Of a DNA stretch of 64,000 nucleotides, positions 48,029-59,788 are shown in pieces. How positions within the stretch are numbered: the first letter of the stretch is position 1; each line of letters begins with the position of its first letter. The position numbers were made by a program, and so were the translations under genes. The notes below the pieces were generated by a model that had not been told where the DNA came from, ran no database searches, and saw only the letters and a program-made list of their open reading frames with translations. This DNA comes from Cucumis sativus. Lineage: Eukaryota > Streptophyta > Magnoliopsida > Cucurbitales > Cucurbitaceae. Location: the NCBI RefSeq assembly GCF_000004075.3, contig NC_026655.2, positions 3,596,001-3,660,000 of the forward strand, given 5' to 3'.

Positions 48029-49213
48029 ATGGAACAGAACATCGCACCCCCCGTTCTTGAAGAATCCCAGATTGTTTTGCCTCCTGGATTTCGATTTCAC
48101 CCAACTGATGAAGAGCTTATTTCTCACTATCTATGTAAGAAAGTGGTGGACTCCAATTTCTGCTGCAAACCCATTGGAGAGGTCGATCTCAATAAGTCTG
48201 AGCCTTGGGATTTACCCTGTAAGATTTCTGTTTTCTCGTACCATTTTTTTTTTCTTTCATTCATTCCTTGAAATTATCTGATTTTGTTGGGTTTTTTTAT
48301 TTGTGGGTTTCTCAGGGAAAGCAAAAATGGGGGAAAGGGAATGGTACTTTTTTTGTTTAAGGGATAGGAAGTATCCAACTGGATTGAGAACAAACAGAGC
48401 TACTGAATCAGGGTATTGGAAAGCCACTGGAAAAGATAAAGAGATTTATAGAGGAAAAATTCTTGTGGGTATGAAGAAAACTCTTGTTTTCTATCGTGGA
48501 AGAGCTCCAAAAGGTGAAAAATCCAACTGGGTTATGCATGAATTCAGGCTGGAAGGGAAAGCCTCTGTTATTAATCTCCCTAACACTGCAAAGGTACAGA
48601 CCTTTTTCAATATCTTTTTTCTTCTTCTCTTTGAATCTTTTGAAATTATTGAGCTTTCCGTTATTTTCTTCATATTTTGTAGAATGAATGGGTGATCTCG
48701 AGGGTGTTTCAGAAGAGTTGTGGAGGGAAAAATGTTCACATTTCTGGGTTAGTTAAATTGGGTTCCTGTTCTTCTGCTTTGCCGCCATTGAAGGATTCTT
48801 CTTCTTCATTATCACCATTTAAGATCAAACCAGTTTCTGAATTGGCTCACGTGCCCTGCTTCTCCAACACCATGGATTCTTCTCAAAGAACCTTACCTAA
48901 AATAAATGATTGTTCTTTCAATTTCTCTTCCTTTTTCCCCACAATTTTCCCAAGAAACACACAGCCCACTTCATTACTCAATCCCCAATCCATCTCTTTC
49001 CCTTTAAATTTACAGTTTCAGAACATGGCTCGAACAGAAGCGGATGGAAGAATCAGTGTCTCTCAAGAAACAGGTCTAACCACTGATATAAACAATGAAA
49101 TCTCTTCTGTTGTTTCGAATCTCGAAATGGTTCGATTACCATTTGAAAATCAACACAATCCTTCTGCTTCAACCGTGCCATTGATGAACCCACCCATGGT
49201 GTGGAATTACTAA
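48029..49213 (+). CDS. NAC-domain transcription factor, NAC100/NAC079-like, miR164-targeted
   Basis: Three exons, 48029-48218, 48316-48593 and 48683-49213, give 332 residues. The NAC domain spans about residues 16-165 with all subdomains: [15 protein letters not shown] (A), the [18 protein letters not shown] region (B/C), [25 protein letters not shown] (C) and [11 protein letters not shown]...[12 protein letters not shown] (D/E). The variable C terminus has VPCFSN, the peptide encoded by the miR164 site. It also has [19 protein letters not shown] and a WNY terminus, as in Arabidopsis NAC100 and NAC079/080. Homologues act in the nucleus in lateral-organ development, root branching and senescence, and are restrained by miR164. 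NAC100 versus NAC079 orthology was not resolved. Confidence 0.94.
48846..48866 (+). promoter_or_regulatory. miR164 target site in NAC coding sequence
   Basis: CACGTGCCCTGCTTCTCCA (48848-48866) is a perfect complement to miR164 positions 1-19, from the known sequence UGGAGAAGCAGGGCACGUGCA. The two bases pairing with positions 20-21 do not match. The site encodes HVPCFSN, in the same place as in CUC2, NAC1, ORE1 and NAC100. Cleavage is expected opposite positions 10-11. Confidence 0.9.
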
Positions 49214-50573
49214 AGAAACTCAAAAAGATGGCTGCCTTTCAATAGATGAATTATGTGTAAATGGGTTTTTTTTTTTTTCTTTCTTTTCTTTCTACTTTGG
49301 AGTTCGTTTTGTTTGTGTGAAAGTGAGGTTGAAGCCGTACTTTAATGGCTTCGTAGCCATTGAAGATCTTATGTTGAGATTATTGTTAAAGAAGTTGAAT
49401 GAATATCAATATGATATGATAAGGATAATGGATGGTCTGTCTCCATCTTCTCTCTTTTTCAAAAACGAAGTGTGATCGTTCGCTTTCATATTCTGATCTT
49501 TACATGATAACTGAGTAAAGTAATTAGTACAATTTTGAATGATTATGATTCAGTTTGAGTATGATTAAGTTCTGTTTAAAACTTGGATGGTTATATCAAG
49601 TGAGGATGACACATGTTGAGTTGAGTTTGGATCACTTTTAGGAGTTCTATATAAGTTTAAATTCGAATCGCTTTGACTAAAGACAGAGAACATATGCTTT
49701 CATCAAGTGAACTGTAATTAAGATTTAAGTTCTGACTCTTTTTTATATCTACATTTTTCACTCCTACAACTTTATATCATCACTTCCTTATTTTCCTTTA
49801 ACTATTCTATGTTTTTGTTATCAACCTTTTATGGTTTTCTAAACCAACCTTGGTAGATCTAATTCACTATATTTATGAATCTAAGAGGTCGTAGGTTAAC
49901 ATGATGCTCAAATACTGTACGGTTTTGTGCAAGTTATCTTCTGAGATTAGACGAAGTGCACATTAGCTATTCTAGACACTCACGAATGTAGAAAAAAATT
50001 CTCTCAGAAAATCATGCTTAATTGAAGTTTAGTTTACAAGAGGTGTATTATAAGTCTTCAAATTCCCTTAAGAAAAAAAAAACTATACTTTCTTTTAACG
50101 CGATCAAATCAACTACTTGAGAAACATGCACAAAGAAATTATCTACATGGGAGTGGTTCTTTGACAAGCATACATTGGTACTTGAATCACTATAAATCTA
50201 ACGTGTGTTTGCAAGAGTTAACATAGTATTTTTCACTTCTACAAATAATTATAATTGATGTTTAGAATCATTTAAACAACTAAGTATCTAAATCATTTAT
50301 AAGTCTTACCTATGCTTATCACGTCATAAGCCCCACATAATACATACAATCTTATGTAGTAGACATAACACTATTTGGGTATACAAACAAGGTAAAGAGG
50401 ATGGTTCTATTCTACCCATGGATTTCATCTAATATAATAATACATTCAATTCCTAATAAATGAAGAGTAGTTTTATTAGTATATTCCCTTTGAGTGTGTT
50501 GTGGTGGAAAATGATGAATGTTATCCATTTTTCCATGTTAAGAAAATTCCACAACTTTTATACAAAGTGTATT

Positions 50574-50609
<36 letters not shown>

Positions 50610-51833
50610 ATAGTATGGTATACATGTATATATGTTTTTTAGTAGAGGTGTAGAAACCAAATTAAAGTGAATACACTTTCTATTTTCTCATAAAAATTTT
50701 CAATACACATCCATTTATATTGTTAAAGTTGGATGATTTATTGAGAGTTGTAAAGCACTCACAACCAATACATATTAGTGGTCCCTTGTTAACCTTTTTT
50801 TTTTTTAAAACCTACCTTTGTCAACATTATCATTTTGTATAAACTATGTATGTTAGGTTAAATGCACAAACTTAAGTTAACTATACTCTCAACTATTTAT
50901 TTAATAAAGCTTTCATAACGTCATCTAACAAGTCATCATATTAAACTATGCTTACCAATATTGATCATAATGATAAACTAATTAAAAAAGTATATATTCT
51001 TTTAATCTCTTCGTTTTGGTCTTTATGTTTCAAAATGTTTTGTTTTAGATTTTAAGTTTTGTTCTCGTTTGGTTCATAACTTTCAACATTCTATACTCTT
51101 ACTTGAAATTCTTTCATTGATCCTTGATCATCTTTGGTATTTAGTTTTTACCTTTAAGAAATGAAAAGTGAAAATATGACGATATGAAACCTAATAACTA
51201 AAGGAAAACTAAACAAATAGATAAAATTCGTGAAGAAAAGAGATGAAGAAGAAACTAGAAATTAGGGTTTGAAGGTTTATATCTTTGGAGAGTAAGTTAT
51301 ATATATGTATAAGGAGTCTCTTTCAAAGAAAAAAGGTTTGGGATTGTTTTTATCCCATCACTTCACATCTTCCTCTTCCAAAAGATGTCAATAAGAGAGG
51401 GTCTAAAGAATAATAATGGAATCAAAATCAAAGGGCACTGTCACCTTCATAATGTGATATGTCTAACCCCCCACCCCCCCTCTTCCACACAATACTATCC
51501 ATTTCTTTCTACACTATACTATATTTTTTTTTCTTCTTTGCTTTTCTTTTTTTACATCTTGATTATTCATTTTTATTACTTTATATTGTATAAGCTATCT
51601 TATCTGTTTTTCAAGAAAAAAACAGATAAGTCACTTTTGACATGTTTTTCAGTAAATGTTGTCATTTTCTTTCAACATCTTTCTTTATTGGGTTGGTAGT
51701 GGGGAACTTCTTCATGTTCTTCTAGGAGTGAAAGAATAAAGAGCTCAAAAACTTTACTAATTTAAGACTTAATCCACACTGCCAAATGTTCGTAATAATT
51801 TCTTCGTAAAAAGAGCTTTGATAAATGACATTT
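49214..51833. other. Intergenic DNA
   Basis: The NAC 3' UTR lies at the start. An (AT)n run occupies 50577-50606. The ORF at 51385-51699 (104 codons) is low-complexity and pyrimidine-driven. I see no gene. Confidence 0.5.
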
Positions 51834-52222
51834 TTATTTGTTCGTAGCCTTCAAAGTATGAGATCGGTACATATGTTGAGTATTGGCTAAGAATATTAAG
51901 CTTAAGAAAAAGGGAAAGTATTGATAAACCATCATCTCTCCCTTTCTTTGGATGAGATTATAGGCCCATGCATGGCTAAGGGAAAGTATTTCTCTTGGAT
52001 GTTTATCCTTAAAATAGGTTCTTCCAATCCAAAACTTCATCAAAGATTTTAATTTCACAAAGCTTTCTTCAGAAATATGGTTTACATAGGGCATTCCAAC
52101 ATTTCTAATAATGGAATGGGAAACTTCAAAAGTTTGTTTTGAGTAAACTAATGATCTTCTACAGTAGTCTACAAACTGCAAAATTTGTTCAATACAACAA
52201 TTTCACAACATAAGCAGCAAAA
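51834..52222 (-). other. Probable 3' UTR of the fucosyltransferase gene
   Basis: It lies immediately downstream of the stop codon on the minus strand. It contains a 115-codon open stretch with no recognised domain, treated here as chance. Confidence 0.4.
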
Positions 52223-54843
52223 TCAATCATATGGATCATCAACCAACTTAAGTCCCCAGCTCATGTCCTCACAGTGCCTCACATGAGGAACAAGCTTACC
52301 AGTGTCCACTCCTTTCTTAGCCTTGCAGTCATAGAAAGGAGGTGCATGGAAACAAGGCTCCATGGACATGGCTCGACGGCAAGGTGGATCCGGTGCAGTA
52401 CGATTTTCGGGTTTGTACAATATCCATGGCTTCAGACCACCAAGACCTTGAGCCACGTATCCAAAGGTCGACCATGAACTGGTGACTAATACATCAGTTG
52501 TACTTAACAAATACATCTCTGCCAATGCCTTTTGGTTATGTATACTTTTTTCAGTTTGCTGGTGTTCCTCATGACTTGGTTGGTAGAAACTAATTATCTC
52601 CCCCGTTACTGTTGGATTCTCCCAGTAAATATCTCTTAACTTCTCAAAGTAACCAGCGCTCAATGAAGTTATCAGCACGGCTTTTGACTTTTGATTACTA
52701 ACTGGATCAATGGCATACGTTTGCCTCTCGGTTTGTGGCAACAGATTCTCTTTCATGGTGCAGTCCAGAACCTGGTCCAGAATGTGTTGAAAAGGTCCAG
52801 TTCCTGTATCAAACACTCTAATCTGAATGCCTATTCTTTCGCTAGCTCTAGCCAAGTAAGCGTGATAATATCTCGTAATCAGTCCCCAAACCGAATTTGT
52901 GGGGTGGAACAGATATCGACCCAAGAAGTGGAAAACCGTATCTTTATTTGGGAAAAGATCATTCAGTTCTTTCTCGAATGATGGGATCAAAAAGAGAGAT
53001 GGGACAAAATAATTGTCTGTTTTCATAACAAGCCAAGGAGATTGCTGCAGAAGAGCTTGGTCTTGATCACAGAAGAAAAGCTTATCATCATCGTCGTAAT
53101 CATGGACCAAATGAAGATAAACAACAGATGGCAAGATCATTCCACTTGAATCTGGCGTTATGCTATTCTTCATTATTTTCCCATAGCAATTAGGAGAGTT
53201 CTGGTTGAAACTACTGAAGTCATCTTTTAATGGGAAATCTTGGGGAAGAAACCAAGAAACCTCAGGAAATGGTTCACAGAGAAGACCAGCCATGTCAGTT
53301 CCAGGGTCAACAAGAAGAACGCGATTTGTGAGGAGAGCATAAAGAAACGCTGAAGCAAGGGTTAGTATTCTATTCCCTAATCCACTGAAGGAAATCCACA
53401 GAAGATATTTACAGTCTGAGGGGCTGCTACTACCATTAGACCTAAGCTGCTCCAAAGTTTTGTTGTAAGATTCAGTATGAACTCCACAACGCTTATGAAG
53501 ATCTTCATAACCCCGCAATGTGGAGAGTAAGTAAGCAGAGGGTTCGTAAGCCAGCTTGTGTTGATAAGCAACTGAATTGTACCTACTGAGACAAGAACCA
53601 ACCACATGTTTGGCAGAAAGAAGGCCACTAAGCAGTTTATCAACTGGCTGTACAACTGTTTGAAGATCTCCAACCTTAGAATCTACTGAAAGAATATAAT
53701 AAAAGGACGATAAGAGAAAGCCAACAAATTATACATGGAATGAAGTGCATATTTCATACTGGTAAAGATTAGACCACCTTTTACTGGAATTCAGCAAAAG
53801 CAGTATACAATATAGAGATAGAGAAATTATGAATAGCAAAGAAGGAACTTGACCTATGCAAAATGAAAAACAGGATGTCAATCGCACTTACACATATATG
53901 ATGCAACATCTTTGGATAAAAAAGCAAACGAAAACTAAATTAACCTCCGAAGTAGTGAAAGCATTCTGATGTGTAAATGGTAACAGCCTAACAGGAGAAG
54001 ACCGTTTATAAAGCCTACTTACAGCTTTAACTAATTTCCTAAAAATCAGCATATCAAATCATTAGATTACATATCTCAGCACATTATAGCAGAAGTCTTG
54101 AATTTTTTTTTCTCATTCTTCCTCTCCAATGGTTCAGTCCATCGTGAAGAAAGAGTAAGAAAAGTCAACAGAGCATGAATAAGCCAGAACTCAAACACCA
54201 CTGACAATGATGTATGGAAATAAAATAAGAGTAGGGGCAAGTGAAAGTGCTGCATTTGTAATAAACTTGGTGCAGTTCAATCTAACTGTTGTCAGAATGT
54301 TTCTGGAATGCCATATTTAAGACGCTTCCCACAAATTTCCAAATCATTTTGAGAGCTTAAACGCTGATACTAATTCAGTCAATTTCACAAACAGAATGAA
54401 TGCAATGTGGCTCTTCTAGCACTTGACAGACAACGAATGAAAAGCAATTCAAACTGAAACTCACAACACAATGCCTCAAACACAGAGCTTGAAGATAGAG
54501 GCAAAAAAACATGCAGTAATTTCCAAGAAGTTCAAAATCAAATACCTGGGTCAGAACTCCACTGAGGAATCCACACATCTGAACCTTCAATTACAGCATC
54601 CGACGGTGGATCTCTAAAAACCACCGAGACCGAAAATATCACAGAAATGAACATCATCAGAACCACAAACATACCCATTACTCGAATCGAACTGAACCCA
54701 AATTTCAATTCATGGTTGCTCTTGAAATCAAAGTGCGGATCCTTGTCCGATAGGTTCTTGTGATGATCATCCTCAGTCTGCCTCATGGATCTCCTAACAT
54801 TCGCATAGTTTTCATCTGGGTATGAATTGAATGTCCGGTTCAT
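52223..54843 (-). CDS. Xyloglucan-type alpha-1,2-fucosyltransferase, GT37 (FUT1-like)
   Basis: Two exons on the minus strand, 54843-54546 and 53685-52223, joined in phase 1, give 586 residues; Arabidopsis FUT1 has 558. The start MNRTF at 54843 is the first ATG in frame; the eight upstream in-frame codons begin with TTG. It is a type II Golgi protein: a cytosolic tail of about 53 residues, one membrane span at about 54-76, then a lumenal stem and catalytic domain. Family motifs include WISFSGLGNRIL (GLGNR at 201-205), RYLFHPTNSVWGL, RIGIQIRVF (383-391, the GDP-fucose site region), ALAEMYLLS and YVAQGLGGLKPWILY. The C terminus ends LVPHVRHCEDMSWGLKLV plus a short tail. It transfers fucose from GDP-fucose to galactose on xyloglucan side chains or arabinogalactan proteins. 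Which acceptor it prefers is inferred only. Confidence 0.94.
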
Positions 54844-56195
54844 GGATTTAAACTTGGTTTGGAGCAAAAGGGTAGTGAAAAACAGATGGCTTTCAAGAGT
54901 ACCTGTGTCGGCCTATGAAGATCGCCGAATGTGCATATTTTGTCTCAGTGTAAGCAAATAAACCGAAGATATCCCAATAAAGCAACTCGTGATCTATCTA
55001 TAAATCAATTCCTGTTTTGTCGGTGTTGAAAAGCTTGGGAAATCTTCCAAAATAAGAAGTTCATTTCAACCAAAAAGCTCAAATATATTCAAAGACTCAA
55101 ATACTCAAATCTCTCGCTCTTAGATTTAACTTTTTCGAATTAGAGATTGAGATTTAAAGTTTAAACAACTTCTAAATTAGCATATATATTTTTAGAAAAA
55201 TGTAAAATTTTGATACAAGACTTGTTAGGGATATTCAAATTTTGAGAAGATTTGAAAAGTTAGTTAAGATTTACTACCTGATTGGAATAATTATATACAT
55301 TTTTTGAAAAGTTATAGATACTAAACCACTTTTCTCACTTGAAAAAATTGATTACTTTGGTAACTAATGCTAATTGCTGTTTAATTTAGATATATTGAAA
55401 CAGAGAAGAGATATTTTTTTTCATACATATTAACAACATTGATTAGTTGAAGATAAAGGACTTTTCCATACATTATTAGATACTAACCTTGCATTAAAGT
55501 GACATCCACATTTAGTCTAGTACCAACTACTTAATATCATGATTTATCTTAAGAGCTAATGGTCCTATAATATATCATTTGAAAAGATATATGGATACAT
55601 TTTTCCCTCCCATCAATTATATAGTTCAATTTTTAGTTTAAATACTATTTCGATCGTTGTAGAATTAAAGTTAATACTCACTTTTTAAAGAAATTTATGT
55701 TATCGTGAAGAAATATTAAGAGATAAAAGAAAATGAAGATGAAAATTTTCTAATGTAAAGGTCTACATGATTGAGGCTTTAACACAAATTTACTAATGAA
55801 ATAAAGTTAAAAGCATAAAAATGAGGACTTTGAGATTAAAATTTGTTGAAGAAGGAAGTCAAAATCTAAAATTTATCGTCAAAAAGAAGACATTTGAAGG
55901 TCTCTCTCTCTCTCTCTCCCATGTCAGCAAGATGGAAGAAGGCCAACCATTGTCGATAAGCAATCTCTGAATTCTGGTGGTACGCCCACCATCCTCATCC
56001 ATTCATTTTTCTCATACCCTTTTTCTAATTAATTGCTTTTCCATTTATTTCAATTTCTTTTGTGTTAGGTTTGGCAGTCCTTTACATTGTTCATGCTGGA
56101 GGGAACGAAAAGGGAAGAACAAATTATCATCATTCTTTGAATTCTTACCTAATCTTTCCTAAACCCAGAAAAGGGTTCTTCGGTGGAACTCCAAA
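54844..56195. promoter_or_regulatory. Divergent promoter region between FUT1-like and RPE genes
   Basis: The two flanking genes point away from each other, so this 1.35-kb interval holds both promoters and 5' leaders. A perfect evening-element word (AGATATTTT on the plus strand, about 55408) and a (CT)n run at about 55899-55918 are visible. The interior is AT-rich with no ORF of interest. Confidence 0.45.
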
Positions 56196-59010
56196 ATGGC
56201 TGTTGCTTCATTATGTCAATCCACTATGAAATCCCAAGTCAGTGGGTTTATCGGAGGTCTCACTTTTCAGAAACCACCTAACTCTCAACCTTCATCTCTT
56301 ACCGTTTCGAGGTAATTTGATTCATGGGGTGGTGCCCCTTTTTCTTATTTCTTTGTTTGAACTTTTTAAGCTTTCTTAGATTGCCGTGCTTATCAATCTC
56401 TCAACCTTTGTGAATACTTGACTGTAATTGAACTAGGATTCGTGTCTTTTGCTTGCCCTGAATTTAGGAATTCCTAAGTAATTTTAGTTTGTTTATGGAA
56501 TTACAATTGAGAGGTAGGTTCGACTTTCCCTTTGTCTTCTGATTCATGATCATGGACCTCATGGTATGAGGTCAGGTGATAGTTTAGTCTCTTTAACATT
56601 TTTAGAGTTTGACAATGAATTCCATATTTCAGTTGAAATCTATTGTCGAGATGCCACATCCAGGCTAGATAGGGTAATTTGGGGTGGGTGTGACAAATTC
56701 TCTTTCTTATCTATTTGATTTGTGTGTTTTGCAAGACCTTCTGTATGTGTGATAAGTCCCCTCTCTTTACATTGAAAATAGGGGAGATTTTGTGACAACC
56801 ATTGGGGTTTTTTGGTTCCACTTTCAACTCAGTTACATAACCTTTCTGTGTGATAAGTCCCTCTGTTTATGTTTATGAAGAACTATTTGGTATCTTCTGT
56901 GCTCCTATTTACTTTCTGTTCCTAATTTTCTAGGAGAAGGTTCAGAAATGTGGTGAAAGCTTCAGCTCGGGTTGATAAATTCTCCAAATCTGATATCATC
57001 GTCTCTCCCTCAATCCTCTCTGCCAACTTTTCCAAATTGGGAGAGCAGGTTCTGTTTAGTGATCTGATCTTTCCATTATTTTAGTTTGTTTTGCTCTGCA
57101 CTCCCAAATAATTAATCAAACTGCTTTGGAGATTTATGCAGATGGTGTTTTAGATTGACATTCTCATCTTTTGTAGGTGAAAGCAGTGGAACTGGCAGGT
57201 TGTGATTGGATTCATGTCGACGTAATGGATGGCCGTTTTGTTCCAAATATCACAATTGGACCTCTTGTCGTTGATGCTCTACGACCCGTGACAGATCTTC
57301 CTTTAGATGTGCATTTGGTAGGCATCTTTCTTATTATGATTCTCTTTGTTGTTATCAGTGATTCTTAGGCACTTGTTTTAACATAAACTCAAATCATTAT
57401 AGATGATTGTGGAGCCTGAGCAGCGTGTGCCGGACTTTATAAAGGCTGGTGCCGATATTGTCAGTGTTCATTGTGAGCAATCTTCCACAATCCATCTGCA
57501 TCGCACCGTTAATCAAGTAAGATTCTCTCTGCTGTGACGCAAGTACAGAATTAGCTGCATGTTTTCAATCCTATTAAGATGTATTTCTTAATGAAGAAAC
57601 AACTGCAAAATCAACATGTTCTTTAGAATACAGTGGAACTGTGTGTTCCCGTCCGTGCTTAAGTAAGATTGCCTCTGTGATGCAATACAGAATTAGCTGC
57701 ATGTTTCTAGTTTTTAGTTGTTTTTATTTTGAAAAAAAATCAGAAGACTAAACTTAAAAATAAAAGATCAACAAAGCTCTTTTTTTTTGTCTATACCAAG
57801 AGTACAAGTGTTCCTACTGTTCTTATTTTCTGAAACTTTTTGGATTGAACTGCTTTTATAGGCCTTCATAGCTGTTTTCCAAATTCCCTTTTGCTTCATT
57901 CTAGAAAGGGTTGCTTGCTAACTTGCCAATGAAAATGACTTTCTTGTTAGACGGAATTCATGCATTTTAAGGAAAGATCATGTATCTATATTCATAATGG
58001 CTATTCCTTCAAATATGATTCAGATAAAAAGTCTTGGAGCTAAAGCTGGAGTTGTCTTAAATCCTGCTACTTCACTCAGCACAATAGAATACGTCCTTGA
58101 CGGTGACTCCCTCTCTCTCACCCTATATAATTGCTGAGATATTCCTCTCTGAGGATTATTAAAAGATCTGGAACTTTGGGAATGATATTATCTGTTGAGA
58201 GCTTTGAAGTTCTGTGGTGTTATATAAAAGAAATTTGACGTAAATTTAGGGTAGACAAGTGACCAAGAAAGTAGGGGTTGATTGGATAAGAGAGTTAAGC
58301 TTGTTTAAGCCATTTGGAGGTTAAGAGTGGATATCATTTACCACAACAAAAAGGAGATGATAGGCAAATATGCTTTGGTATTTGTGTGAACAAAATGAGA
58401 GGAATTAATCAGCAATGCTCTTTGTGTGTTCACAGTGGTTGATTTGGTCTTAATCATGTCGGTAAATCCTGGTTTTGGTGGGCAAAGCTTTATTGAGAGC
58501 CAAGTAAAGAAAATTTCAGATTTAAGAAGATTATGTGCTGAAAAGGTACAATTTCCCCTTTTGGTTGCTTTTTCGGTAACTTTTTCCTGATGCACTTCTC
58601 TTTCCCAGCATTATGAGGATTACAAACGCATTGGCATTTCATTTTCTTTGTTGTAGGGAGTGAACCCATGGATTGAAGTGGACGGTGGAGTCGGTCCAGC
58701 CAATGCATACAAGGTGCATACAATAATATTTACTAACAAACACCAACTTTTTTTTTTTACTTGAGTTTCCAAAGCAAGTTTTCAATTGGCACCATGAATG
58801 TAGGTCATCGAGGCTGGAGCCAATGCTTTAGTTGCAGGTTCTGCTGTTTTTGGAGCCAAAGATTATGCTGAGGGTATGATCCATACAGTTCCTTCCATTC
58901 CCCTTCACAAATTATTTGAACAATTTAACTAAAATATCCCCTCGAATCGTTCTTGAACAGCCATAAAAGGAATCAAAACAAGCAAAAGGCCGGAAGCAGT
59001 TCCAGTATGA
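56196..59010 (+). CDS. RPE: Chloroplast ribulose-phosphate 3-epimerase
   Basis: Nine exons, 56196-56311, 56934-57048, 57177-57317, 57403-57516, 58024-58102, 58436-58545, 58657-58713, 58804-58873 and 58961-59010, give 283 residues with consistent phases. Residues 1 to about 50 are a Ser/Arg-rich plastid transit peptide. The TIM-barrel enzyme follows: [25 protein letters not shown] (H90 and D92), DVHLM (H123), VNPGFGGQ and EVDGGVGP (D234). These residues match the metal-binding and catalytic set of known epimerases. The enzyme interconverts xylulose 5-phosphate and ribulose 5-phosphate in the Calvin cycle and the oxidative pentose-phosphate pathway, in the stroma. Confidence 0.97.
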
Positions 59011-59788
59011 AAGTGACTTGTACAAGATCTGAGTTGTTTCAGCTGATAGTATCGTTGTGTTATTCATCCCCATGTAAGTTGTTCATCGCACAAAGTATTT
59101 ATTGTTTCAATCGATGGAGAACAGCTACGCTTCTTTACAATCTTCAACATCTCCTCCTATGATGCCCCCTGATCTTTCCACTTTTTTCTTCTTCAAAATG
59201 CAGAGAGAATCTCCAACTGCACAGGTAGCAGAACATTGTGTTCTTGAAGCTCTTATATCTCAGCCATGGTTGCCACCTCCACAGTTTTATTCCTTGTGAA
59301 AAGAAGCCTGTAGATTGCCACTTGAAGATTTGTTATGTACTATAACATCCCAGTATAAATTTGAGTACAAATTCAATAATATGAACTTAAGAACAATAAT
59401 ATTCTACTTTCCATATTGGTTGTCCAATCGAAACTTCTTAGGATATTTTAAAACATGTTATGAGAATAAAGAAATAAAAAAGTTAAATCTACTTCTGTAG
59501 TTTATTTTGATAACTTATTTCATATCTAAATCTTGTGAACAATTGAACAAAATATATGAAGGAAGACTAAGCTGACCATTCAAAATTGATTGATCATATT
59601 GATGTAAAAAAGAACCTAAAGAATTTGAGTTATACTTTGAGTTTATCTTATAATTGAAGAGATGGAAATTTTAAAATTGTCTCTTAAATTTATACTTTAA
59701 TCTGATAAAAATACACAAAATTTTGAAGTTCAGAATTCTGAGTTTTATAAATATTGAAGACTAAGGCAAAGATCAAAATCTTTTTCTG
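59011..59788. other. RPE 3' UTR and spacer before the PPR gene
   Basis: The 3' UTR probably runs to about 59500. The rest is AT-rich. The short ORFs at 58953-59162 and 59102-59299 overlap the RPE end or 3' UTR and lack domains. Confidence 0.5.

Noticed and set aside
51834-52181. 115-codon minus-strand ORF just after the fucosyltransferase
   Set aside because: No recognisable family, no separate promoter; best explained as 3' UTR.
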